From Alphaproteobacteria bacterium (GTDB lineage: Bacteria > Pseudomonadota > Alphaproteobacteria > SMXQ01), in contig WHSO01000003.1 of the NCBI GenBank assembly GCA_009380075.1, positions 68,724 through 102,974 on the forward strand: 34,251 nucleotides of DNA, in the 5' to 3' direction. The notes below the pieces were generated by a model that worked only from the letters and a program-made list of their open reading frames with translations, ran no database searches and was not told the DNA's origin. A program made the position numbers and the translations under genes. Each line of letters opens with the position of its first letter. The stretch's first letter is position 1. This document shows, in pieces, positions 25,084 to 32,516 of the stretch.

Positions 25084-26316
25084 TTGTCCACATCACCTCC
25101 TGTTTCCCCGCCCGGCGCGCCCCCTCCAACGTCCCGCCGCAACCTCCGCGCGTCCTATGCGGTCGGCCTGTTCAGCATGGGGCAGGCGGAACTCCTCACC
25201 ATGGTGGTGCCGCTCTGGGCGCTGCTGCAGGGCGCCGCGCCGACCGAGATCGGAACCCTCGTCGGGGCGCGCTCGCTGCTTACGTTCTTCCTCGCGATCC
25301 ACGGCGGCGCGCTGATGGACCGGCTGGGAACTCGGCGGGTCATGCTGTTCTTCGCCGTGGCGACGGGAATCCTTGCGGCACTCTATCCGCTGCTTCCCTG
25401 GTTTCCGGTGATGGTTGGCCTGCAGATGCTGATCGGGTTCGCCGGGAACATGGCGTGGATCGGCGCCCAGACTCTCATCGCGCAGGTCACCCGCGGCGAT
25501 CCCGGCCAGATCGGAAAGTTCAGCTTCTTCGCCCGGATCGGCAATGTCGTTGCGCCGATCCTCATGGGCCTTCTATGGGATGTCGCCGGTCCGACGATTT
25601 CCTTCCTGGGCGTGACGGTATGGTGCGCCTGCATGTTCGCGGCGGTATCGCGGATCGACAAGCCGCCGCCGGGGTCGGCACTCGTCGGGCGCGTGACCTG
25701 GCGCGATATCCTGCCGAGGCTTCAGGACTACACCGGGTCGCTGAAGCTGATCGTCATTCCGGCGGTCGCCTTCACCCTGGCGATCTCCTTTACCCGCCAC
25801 GCCACCAACGGGGTGGAAAACTCGTTCTTCATCGTCTACCTGCGGGAGGTGGGTTTTGCCGGCACCCTGATCGGGATCCTGTTTTCTATTGCGGAGATCG
25901 CGAACGGCTTCGGCTCCCTTCTATCGGGGCGAGCGGCGAAGCTGATGCCAATCCCCTGGCTCATGGTCGGGTTCACCATGGCATCCATTGTGCTGCTCGC
26001 GATCACGCCGCTGCTCGGCGGCGTGTTTGCCTTTCTCGCGATCGCCCATAGCCTGCGGCGCGGATTCGAGGGCATCGTGCAGCCGCTGATGTTCTCACTT
26101 CAGGCGACGGCGGTGCCGCGCGAGCTGCAGGGTTCCGTGGTCGGCCTGCGGGTGACGAACAACCGGCTGTCGTCGATCATCACCCCCGTAGCCATGGGAC
26201 TCATCGTCGAACATTTCGGGACCCGCGATGGGTTCCTCGTTATGGGGGCGATCCTCGTTGCCGGGTGCGCGATCCTCGCCGTCGTCGTCGCCCGCACCCG
26301 TTCATTGTCGCGGTAG
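25084..26316 (+). CDS. MFS transporter
   Basis: The protein is about 410 residues with some 12 hydrophobic segments and a typical MFS loop motif DRLGTRRVMLFF between helices 2 and 3. It also has GFAGNMAWIGAQTLIAQV and RVTNNRLSSIITPVAMGLI. The family exports or imports small molecules; no substrate can be inferred. The start is uncertain. A TTG at 25084 with GGAG upstream gives a normal-length protein; the frame stays open to GTG 24955. The 3' end overlaps that of the convergent hydrolase gene by 15 bp. Confidence 0.8.
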   Translation: MSTSPPVSPPGAPPPTSRRNLRASYAVGLFSMGQAELLTMVVPLWALLQGAAPTEIGTLVGARSLLTFFLAIHGGALMDRLGTRRVMLFFAVATGILAALYPLLPWFPVMVGLQMLIGFAGNMAWIGAQTLIAQVTRGDPGQIGKFSFFARIGNVVAPILMGLLWDVAGPTISFLGVTVWCACMFAAVSRIDKPPPGSALVGRVTWRDILPRLQDYTGSLKLIVIPAVAFTLAISFTRHATNGVENSFFIVYLREVGFAGTLIGILFSIAEIANGFGSLLSGRAAKLMPIPWLMVGFTMASIVLLAITPLLGGVFAFLAIAHSLRRGFEGIVQPLMFSLQATAVPRELQGSVVGLRVTNNRLSSIITPVAMGLIVEHFGTRDGFLVMGAILVAGCAILAVVVARTRSLSR

Positions 26317-27153
26317 GGGCGGGGCCGACAGCGGGTCGGGCGCGCTTCGCCGCATCCGCGCGAGCGCCTCGACCATCGCCGACCGGAATTCCGGGCGCTG
26401 GAAAATGTCGTTGTGGCCGGCGCCCGCGACGGTCCGGTCGAGCACGAGGTTGCCTATTGCCCGCCGAACCCGTTCGGTCCGCCGCGGCGGGACGATGTCG
26501 TCCCGTTCCCCGGCGATGACCGCCGTCGGAACACTCGTGCCGCGGAGGTCTTCTGCAACTTCCATGCGGTGGCGCAAAAGCCAACGGACAGGCAACCACC
26601 AATAGTGCTCGCGTCCCAGCGCCTCCAGGGAATCGAACGGGCTCACCAGGATCAGGCCGGCAAGCGGCCGTCGCTTCGCCAGATGCGCGGCGACGCCGCT
26701 GCCGATGCTGATGCCGACGGCGATGATCGGCACACTGCCCGGGCGTGTCGCGACGTGATCGTAGATCACGGGCGCATCGGCGAGCAGGGCATCCGCGCTC
26801 GGCCTGCCGCCGCTGGGGCCGTAGCCGCGGTAGTGGAACGCAACCACATCGGCCTTCGGATAGAGCTGGTGGAGATAGGCCGCCAGATCGTTGGCGTTCC
26901 AGGCATTGCCGCTGAACCCGATGACGACGACCCGTTCACCGTCCGGTCCGAGAGTACCGGGAATGCGGATGCCTTTGAGGCGCACGCCGTCGGGGGTGAC
27001 GGTTTCGAGGGCGACCGCTCGTTCGGAGGGGAGCGTTTCGATTGCTGGCACCAGCCACGATGGAAACAGCAATGCCGTCTGCGCGAAATACATCGCGGCG
27101 ACGATACCTGCATACGCCAGGGCCAGGATCAGGGCGAGTTTAGCCAGCCACAT
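26302..27153 (-). CDS. Alpha/beta hydrolase, Bem46-like, membrane-anchored
   Basis: The protein is 283 residues. An N-terminal membrane segment (about 3-24) is followed by an alpha/beta-hydrolase fold with the Bem46-type sequence FHYRGYGPSGGRPSADAL. The catalytic triad is visible as Ser149 in GISIGSG, Asp218 or Asp219 in GERDD, and His247 in GAGHNDI. The enzyme is probably an esterase or thioesterase facing the periplasm or held at the membrane. ATG 27153 opens the membrane segment; the in-frame extension to 27219 is not convincing. Upstream lies the AT-rich cassette, so its original promoter may have been separated from it. Confidence 0.83.
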   Translation of the reverse strand: MWLAKLALILALAYAGIVAAMYFAQTALLFPSWLVPAIETLPSERAVALETVTPDGVRLKGIRIPGTLGPDGERVVVIGFSGNAWNANDLAAYLHQLYPKADVVAFHYRGYGPSGGRPSADALLADAPVIYDHVATRPGSVPIIAVGISIGSGVAAHLAKRRPLAGLILVSPFDSLEALGREHYWWLPVRWLLRHRMEVAEDLRGTSVPTAVIAGERDDIVPPRRTERVRRAIGNLVLDRTVAGAGHNDIFQRPEFRSAMVEALARMRRSAPDPLSAPPLPRQ

Positions 27154-27267
27154 TTTGCTGAATCCACGGCGTTGCGTCCAAGCGCGTGGCAAACGACAGG
27201 AGGAAATCCAGCCTCTCAAACGGTTTGATTTGTTATGCCTCTCTGCAGCGGAAGCTATTTTGAATCG

Positions 27268-28974
27268 TCACTGAATGGGTTCGCCTAAGAACCAGACATC
27301 GCAAAATTTATAGCCAAGATGTCGAATCACTGATGCTGTAAGTCTATGTGGCGCTATTATAACGAACAGCATTAAAAGAAATTTGTCTTCTAATAACGTA
27401 GTAGGAACACTGGGACAGGAAATTACACGCGCATCAGTCTTTAGGGCTTCCCACTCTTTTGTCGGCGAAACTTGAACTGAGACCACTTTTCCTCTCTCGC
27501 TGTTGAGCAAGCAATATTGCCACGGCTCTTCCGGTTGGAATTCCATTAACATGAGGCGTGAGAACTCTGGCCAATTGATCTTGCAAGAGGATTTTAGATT
27601 AGTCCGAACCAATAAATGCAGCAGGCCTTCAGCGACATAGGAAGAATTCGTGAAAGTTTCGCGTTCTAATGCATCCGGCATGCTGGGAAGAAAAGGTCTG
27701 TACACATGTCTTATGACGTCTTCGTAGTCATAGTACGGCGATGGAAAGCCATTGGATCCTTCGCTGGTCGCGTGACTGAGCAGTTGCCTTAGCAGATGGT
27801 CAATCGCACGCTCGGGCCAAAGCGTTGCGTCTTTTTTCCGCCAAAGCCAAAAGTGAACCAATATTTGAGGCAGAGCACCTTCGCCCCAAAATTCGATGCC
27901 CGTCATTGGAACGGGCAAGACGCTTTCAAGGACAGCTTCTGCGTCAAAACTTTCGTTAGAGGGCCAACCTTCCTCCTCGCACCACATCCTCAGTAACGAT
28001 AATAAACTTGCCACCAGAAGCGTTCGACCGGGAAGAAGTAAGAAATCCGTTATCGCCGGTGGTTCAACCTGAGCCATACGAAAAAGCGTAATTTGATCAG
28101 AGGGCGTATGTTTTCGAATTTTATCAATTCGATCATTAATCTCCCTGAGTAATCGAAGCAGAGAAGACAGAATGGCGTCACGAGCTATTTTTATCGCGGG
28201 CTCGCCATTCTTGATGCTAAACCGATATCGACTGCAAGCTGCATGAACATATACTGCGTACAACGTCCAAGCCGATACGATGGCAAAGTGGTTGTCACGC
28301 TTTTCGAAGTTCATCAAAGTCAGTGTAGTCATCACAGCCGCTGCAAATACTCGCTGCCTAAGTATATTCGCCGAGCGAATTGACTTTGTTTCGCCGAGGC
28401 CCAGAAGGCCCATTAGGATGGTATGAAGGTTCTTAAGAGGGAAAGGGTCCGAGCCGTCTTTGACAAGTATTTCAAGGAGCGCATTTAAGGGAGATATTTC
28501 GATTGGCCAAACCGAACTGCCATATTGAATGAGCCAGTCCAAAAACTCGCCGCGTGCGATAATTCTTACGCCTTGGTCGGCGTTGTACCCATGTCTCAGC
28601 AAGCCGCGATTGAAATCATCAATGGCTCTTTGGACCTCTTCCTCCACCATTCCATTCGTTACGAGAAAGCTTCGGTGAGGACGATTCGGAATGCCGGGGA
28701 ATACTATTGGTTGGGTAACTAGTTCACGAAGTTGCTCGGCAATTTCACGAAATTGCGTCAGTGTTAGCCGTGATCCCGGATTGCCTTTGAGCTGAAATGC
28801 ACAGGGTATTCCGTCTTTGTCCAGAGCAATGATGTCTTTGCCAAATTCAATAGACATATGCCGAGTGCTGTGAAGTACACGATACCCCTGAGCTGCAAGA
28901 AGCTGACAAAAGGCGGCTTGGTAAGCGCGTTCGTTGACGCTATCCAACCAGTTTTCGAGCAGCCTCTCTAGCAC
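27268..28974 (-). CDS. PD-(D/E)XK (Mrr-like) nuclease-domain protein with long helical C-terminal region
   Basis: The protein is 568 residues. Residues 1-65 look like an Mrr-type restriction-endonuclease fold: Glu15 in NERAYQAAFCQLLAAQGY, Asp47 in FGKDIIALDKDG, and Gln61-x-Lys63 in AFQLKG. This is the E...D...QxK variant seen in type IV restriction and repair nucleases. About 400 further residues are mostly helical and not recognised; they contain Trp-rich segments (EFWGEGALPQILVHFWLWRKKD). The start is GTG 28974, supported by GGGAGG six bases upstream. It overlaps the preceding gene by 35 bp. A defence or DNA-processing role is inferred; no methylase or helicase is adjacent. Confidence 0.72.
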   Translation of the reverse strand: MLERLLENWLDSVNERAYQAAFCQLLAAQGYRVLHSTRHMSIEFGKDIIALDKDGIPCAFQLKGNPGSRLTLTQFREIAEQLRELVTQPIVFPGIPNRPHRSFLVTNGMVEEEVQRAIDDFNRGLLRHGYNADQGVRIIARGEFLDWLIQYGSSVWPIEISPLNALLEILVKDGSDPFPLKNLHTILMGLLGLGETKSIRSANILRQRVFAAAVMTTLTLMNFEKRDNHFAIVSAWTLYAVYVHAACSRYRFSIKNGEPAIKIARDAILSSLLRLLREINDRIDKIRKHTPSDQITLFRMAQVEPPAITDFLLLPGRTLLVASLLSLLRMWCEEEGWPSNESFDAEAVLESVLPVPMTGIEFWGEGALPQILVHFWLWRKKDATLWPERAIDHLLRQLLSHATSEGSNGFPSPYYDYEDVIRHVYRPFLPSMPDALERETFTNSSYVAEGLLHLLVRTNLKSSCKINWPEFSRLMLMEFQPEEPWQYCLLNSERGKVVSVQVSPTKEWEALKTDARVISCPSVPTTLLEDKFLLMLFVIIAPHRLTASVIRHLGYKFCDVWFLGEPIQ

Positions 28975-29536
28975 GCCATTCCTCCCTCTTTAGTTCAATG
29001 AGATTCTTGTGTTTTTTCTGCAGTTCTCTATTCGTCTCGAGCTCGTGAATGAGTTTTTCAGCGTTCTGCCTTGCAGCAGGAGGAATCACGACAGCCAAAT
29101 TCTTAATTTTTCCGGCTTCATCAAATTCAATCGACATCTTTTCGAGCGTCTCCAAAAAGAGCTTTGCGTTTAGTGGTTGTCCTCGTCCGTCAACGACATT
29201 GCCGCTTTGTTCCGCTGCCTTACCTACAACTTCGAAGAAGTGTTTTGATTTTTTTGAAGCTATGTCCTCTGCAATTTTGTCGATAATTGGGAGGACGTCT
29301 TTCAATGTAAGATTGATCACTTGCTGAAGTTTAATTTCTGTTTCGCCTGAAATTTCTACAATTTCTGTGATATCTTCTTTTCCGTCTGCACGAATTATCG
29401 AATTCTCTTGCCCTTCATGGATGGAATGGGTTGCCACTTCGCCGACAATGCCTTCACGGCTTCTGACTCTAGTTTGGAGAAAGCGATTAACAAAATGCAG
29501 CATTTCCCGCTTGAGTTGTGGGCTATCAGGCAACAT
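28940..29536 (-). CDS. Hypothetical protein coupled to the PD-(D/E)XK nuclease gene
   Basis: The protein is 198 residues and not recognised. It is acidic and basic in alternating patches. A helical N-terminus (LKREMLHFVNRFLQTRVRSREG) is followed by a short Ile/Glu-rich stretch (DITEIVEISGETEIKLQQVI), a central region with NVVDGRGQPLNAKLFLE, and a highly charged helical C-terminus from about 145, possibly coiled coil. There is no signal peptide or membrane segment. It shares the AT-rich codon use of the downstream nuclease gene and overlaps it by 35 bp, so they are probably made together. It could be a sensor, adaptor or regulatory partner of the nuclease; that is inference. The ATG at 29536 has only a weak ribosome-binding site. 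Confidence 0.7.
   Translation of the reverse strand: MLPDSPQLKREMLHFVNRFLQTRVRSREGIVGEVATHSIHEGQENSIIRADGKEDITEIVEISGETEIKLQQVINLTLKDVLPIIDKIAEDIASKKSKHFFEVVGKAAEQSGNVVDGRGQPLNAKLFLETLEKMSIEFDEAGKIKNLAVVIPPAARQNAEKLIHELETNRELQKKHKNLIELKREEWRAREAARKLVG
28981..28986 (-). promoter_or_regulatory. Strong ribosome-binding site deciding the nuclease GTG start
   Basis: On the minus strand GGGAGG lies six bases before GTG 28974, inside the end of the upstream gene. It supports both the unusual GTG start and separate, efficient initiation at the nuclease despite the 35-bp overlap. Confidence 0.75.
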
Positions 29537-29557
29537 TTAAAGTGCTTTCTGGAATAG

Positions 29558-29577
29558 AGTGATCACTAGTGATCACT
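29558..29577. promoter_or_regulatory. Perfect 20-bp palindrome made of two tandem AGTGATCACT units
   Basis: AGTGATCACT is itself palindromic and is repeated head to tail at 29558-29567 and 29568-29577, so the whole 20 bp is also a perfect palindrome. It lies 21 bases upstream of the 198-residue gene start and 33 bases past the DUF4412 stop. It could be a double operator for a cassette regulator or an RNA hairpin (8-bp stem, CTAG loop). A run of T is absent, so simple terminator function is unlikely. Confidence 0.6.
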
Positions 29578-29610
29578 GATGTCTCTTTTCAGTGTTAGTT
29601 ATCCTATGCG

Positions 29611-30567
29611 CTACCGCGCGAACATCGACTTCACCGGATAATCGGGCGGCGAGAAGGTCTTGGTGAAGTCGACCTTCGCGTCCTCGGCGGTCTTCAGCAC
29701 CGTGGTCTCGTAGGGCTTGCCGTTGCGCATCTCGCGGCTCATCACCGTCACATGGTCCTTGCCGTCCACCTTGATGAGGAAGTCGTCCATCGGCGACTGT
29801 CCGTTGCCGAACGACTTGGAGACGAAATCGCTCATCGCGGTGAAACCCGCGATCAGGTCGGCGGAGCTCCGGAAATCACTGGGGTTGGCCGCGCACAGGT
29901 ACCGCTCGCCTTTCTGGAACAGGCGGCATTTCACGTTCGTGCCGCTGATCTTTACCGTTTCGGACTTGCCGGTATCGACCAGTTGCGGCGGCTTCGATCC
30001 CTGCGGAAATCCCATGCCCGGCGCCGGGCCGCCCATCCCCTGATGACGCTCGGCCGCCTGCCGCTGCGCGTTGCGGATCGCCTCCATCGCCTCCGGCGGC
30101 AGTTCCATGCCCGGCGGCAGGCCCGGAATCGCTCCGGCCGTGCCGGGCCCTCCGGGCATGGAGGGCGGCATCGATCCGCCGCCGCCCATGGGCATACCCA
30201 TACCGCCCATGCGGCTGCGGAACTGCGCGGCCTCGGCCTCGGTCATCCTGTCGGTGGCCTTGTCGTCATGGTGGACGAAGTAGAAGGTCTTCGTGTCGCC
30301 GCGGAAGATGACCTCTTCGTTGCCCGAGCCCCCCGTGCCGCGCTTCGGCCCGAAACCCTTGCCACCGGCCGCGCCGATCGCCATGCGCAGCGCCCCGGTC
30401 TTGTTCGGCAGGGCCTTGGCGTAAATCCTGTGCTCCTGGACCTTGGCGGTGACGTGGCTGGTAGTCACGATGGTGCCGACGAAATCGGCGCAGGCCATTT
30501 CAGGCACCAACATCAGCACGCCGCCCGCCAGGGCATAAGCCAGTTTCTTGCCGATGGAACATGTCAT
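29611..30567 (-). CDS. DUF4412-like secreted protein
   Basis: The protein is 318 residues with a signal peptide (about 1-27: KKLAYALAGGVLMLVPEMACAD). Its beta-rich domain has FVGTIVTTSHVTAKVQEHRIYAK near the start, FRGDTKTFYFVHHDDKA, and a C-terminal half with VKISGTNVKCRLFQKGERYLCAA. The middle (about 110-185) is low-complexity Met/Gly/Pro (GGMGMPMGGGGSMPP). The layout resembles DUF4412 proteins, which are exported and of unknown function. The start at 30567 is supported by GAGGGGG nine bases upstream; an in-frame extension of 89 residues is Arg/Pro-rich and unlikely. It lies just upstream of the AT-rich cassette on the same strand. Confidence 0.65.
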   Translation of the reverse strand: MTCSIGKKLAYALAGGVLMLVPEMACADFVGTIVTTSHVTAKVQEHRIYAKALPNKTGALRMAIGAAGGKGFGPKRGTGGSGNEEVIFRGDTKTFYFVHHDDKATDRMTEAEAAQFRSRMGGMGMPMGGGGSMPPSMPGGPGTAGAIPGLPPGMELPPEAMEAIRNAQRQAAERHQGMGGPAPGMGFPQGSKPPQLVDTGKSETVKISGTNVKCRLFQKGERYLCAANPSDFRSSADLIAGFTAMSDFVSKSFGNGQSPMDDFLIKVDGKDHVTVMSREMRNGKPYETTVLKTAEDAKVDFTKTFSPPDYPVKSMFAR

Positions 30568-30934
30568 CTCGGGCGCCCCCTCGCGCTCTGGGTATCGGGA
30601 TTCCCCGCGGCTGAACCCCCCGGGCTGGGCGGGAAGCGCACGATGTCGCCCCGCGAAAGCACCGCCCGGCCGGGAAGCCGCACCCCGGGGCGCGGACCGC
30701 GCCGACGATGCTACGGTTGCGGGAGGCGAAAGGCAATTCGGCAGGAACGGGAGGGCGCGTTTCATTCCGGCGGCAGGTGCGAACGGGCGCATCAGGGGGC
30801 GGGGCGGCCGAAAATTTCGCTTCCGCTCCTTCACGTTACCGGCGGATTGGGGGATTCATCATTAATTCCACTTTACTTTCCGGTCGCAATGACATGATAT
30901 ATATGAATAATCGTTCGATTTCGCGGGTGCAGGA
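30568..30934. other. Intergenic region between divergent DUF4412 and TPR genes
   Basis: About 370 bases. The first 240 are very GC-rich, with spurious open frames on both strands. The last 80 bases (30855-30930) are AT-rich and probably promoter DNA for the TPR gene: TTTACT at 30872-30877 and GATATA at 30896-30901 have 18-base spacing. No RNA gene was recognised. Confidence 0.35.
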
Positions 30935-31492
30935 ATGCGTTGGATTTCACTATGGGCATGTGTGCTTGTCGCCGGGATGACCTCTGTCGCCGCCGCGGGC
31001 GGTGGGGGCGCCCCGCACGATGTGAAGGCTGCCGTGACAGCCTTGCGACAGGACGACTGGTTCAGCGCGATCGCGCTGGCCACGAAAGCCATCGATTCGG
31101 GCGAGTTGAAGGGCTTCACGCTGGTATCGATCTTCAACACCCGCGCCATTGCCTATCATCACGTCAACCGGGATGCCGATGCGCTCGCCGATTTTGCGCA
31201 TTCGCTGGATCTGGCGTCAGCGCCGGGTTACGCCAAGGGAGACGTGGGCGGCATCTATTCGAACCGTGCCGGCGTATATAATTCGATGCGCCGCTACGAT
31301 CTTGCCGTTTCGGACGCGAGCGAAGCGCTCCGGCTCAACCCCAACGATTATGTCGCCTATCACTATCGCGGGGTCGCGCGGGCGAAGCTCGGCAACTTCG
31401 AGGCGGCGATCAACGATTTCCGCGCCGCGCTCCACATCAGGCCGGATTTCGGGTCGGCCCGCGCGGAACTGACCCGCTACGGCATTCACTGA
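30935..31492 (+). CDS. Secreted TPR-repeat protein
   Basis: The protein is 185 residues with a signal peptide (about 1-21, ending SVAAA). Roughly three tetratricopeptide repeats follow at about 61-96, 106-138 (IYSNRAGVYNSMRRYDLAVSDASEALRLNPND) and 139-172. The protein is probably periplasmic and scaffolds other proteins; no catalytic domain is present. The ATG at 30935 is preceded by a close GCAGGA. The downstream dioxygenase gene is about 100 bp away with its own strong ribosome-binding site, so an operon is possible but not shown. Confidence 0.82.
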   Translation: MRWISLWACVLVAGMTSVAAAGGGGAPHDVKAAVTALRQDDWFSAIALATKAIDSGELKGFTLVSIFNTRAIAYHHVNRDADALADFAHSLDLASAPGYAKGDVGGIYSNRAGVYNSMRRYDLAVSDASEALRLNPNDYVAYHYRGVARAKLGNFEAAINDFRAALHIRPDFGSARAELTRYGIH

Positions 31493-31598
31493 CAGCGATC
31501 CGCCGCCTCGGGGGTGCCGTCCGTCGGGGCGGCGTGCGGCGGAGGGCTTGCACCCCCGGGGTCGAGGGGGGATGATGGGCCGACAAAGGAGCCGCTTC

Positions 31599-32480
31599 AT
31601 GTTCGTTGCCGAAGAGACCGCCGCCGGAATCACCGTCACGCCCCTGTCGCCCGCCTGCGGGGCCGAGATTTCGGGCGTCGACCTGGCCACCGACCTCGCC
31701 CCCGCCGTGGTCGAGGCGATCCGGGCGGCGTGGCAGAAGTACCTCGTCCTCGTCATCCGTGGACAGGACCTTTCGCTCGACGACCAGTTGCGCTTTGCCG
31801 CCCGTTTCGGCCCGCTGGGCGAGCGCAAGAAGGCCCCCGAAGGGCTGCGGGAGCGCACCGAAGGCATCTACCAGACCGAGAAACACACGCTCCTGGTCAG
31901 CAATATGAAGGTCGACGGCAAGCCCATCGGCGCCTTCGGCGAGGGCGACATGTGGTTCCACATCGACTCCGGCTACACCGAAAGGCCCTACAAATACACC
32001 TTCCTGTACGGCATGGAGCTGCCGTCAACGGGAGGAAACACACTGTTTTCGAACATGTACATGGCCTATGACGAGCTTCCACAGCCGTTGAAGGACACGA
32101 TCAAGGGCCGCAAGGCGCTGCATATCCACGAATACAAGCGCACCGAAAAGGTCGATACCTCGGGCGATATCTCCCATTCGCCGCACTGGTTCCACCCCGT
32201 CGCCGTCATCCATCCCGAGACCGGGCGTCGTGCACTGTTCGTCGACCGCCTGATGACCGCGCGCATCGAGGGCCTGGAGCCCGCGGAAAGCGAGCGCGTC
32301 CTCAACCAGCTCTGGGACCATGCCGAGAACCCGCGCTTCGTCTACGAGCACGTCTGGAAGCTCAAGGACCTGGTGATGTGGGATAATCGATGCCTGACCC
32401 ACGGGCGAACGTGGTTCCCGCCGTCCGAGAACCGCCTGCTGCGTCGCTGCACCGTCGAGGGCGGGCCGCTCGACGGCTGA
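31599..32480 (+). CDS. TauD/TfdA family Fe(II)/2-oxoglutarate-dependent dioxygenase
   Basis: The protein is 293 residues. It has the family N-terminus CGAEISGVDLATDL, the HxD iron motif His121-Asp123 in WFHIDSGY, the distal iron ligand His268 in CLTHGRTWF, and a 2-oxoglutarate-binding arginine near 281-283 (NRLLRR). These enzymes hydroxylate or cleave substrates such as taurine, alkyl sulfates or aryloxy acids. The ATG at 31599 follows AAGGAG at ideal spacing; upstream in-frame ATGs lack it. A second, distant family member follows after 36 bp and a Rieske oxygenase further on, suggesting a catabolic cluster. The substrate is unknown. Confidence 0.87.
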   Translation: MFVAEETAAGITVTPLSPACGAEISGVDLATDLAPAVVEAIRAAWQKYLVLVIRGQDLSLDDQLRFAARFGPLGERKKAPEGLRERTEGIYQTEKHTLLVSNMKVDGKPIGAFGEGDMWFHIDSGYTERPYKYTFLYGMELPSTGGNTLFSNMYMAYDELPQPLKDTIKGRKALHIHEYKRTEKVDTSGDISHSPHWFHPVAVIHPETGRRALFVDRLMTARIEGLEPAESERVLNQLWDHAENPRFVYEHVWKLKDLVMWDNRCLTHGRTWFPPSENRLLRRCTVEGGPLDG

Positions 32481-32516
32481 TTGCCGCCAATCTTTCCGAA
32501 CCGGAGGGGCTTCCGT

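Larger units (their letters stand above)
27220..29605. other. AT-rich two-gene cassette, probably horizontally acquired
   Basis: By eye this stretch has a much lower GC content and more A/T-ending codons than everything around it. The change is abrupt on both sides, near 27220 and near 29605. It contains only two overlapping minus-strand genes and a palindromic site. No integrase, transposase, tRNA gene or clear target-site duplication is visible. The 10-mer ATCACTGATG occurs at 27326 and 29572, but the first copy is inside a gene, so it is not treated as an attachment site. Confidence 0.7.

Noticed and set aside
27326-29581. 10-bp direct repeat ATCACTGATG near both ends of the AT-rich cassette, as possible insertion-site duplication
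   Set aside because: The left copy lies inside the nuclease coding region, about 60 bp before its stop, so it cannot bound the insertion. A 10-mer match is not rare enough to claim otherwise.
30600-30834. Upstream N-terminal extension of the DUF4412 gene
   Set aside because: The 89-residue extension is low-complexity Arg/Pro/Ala and would bury a good signal peptide; the start at 30567 has a clear ribosome-binding site.
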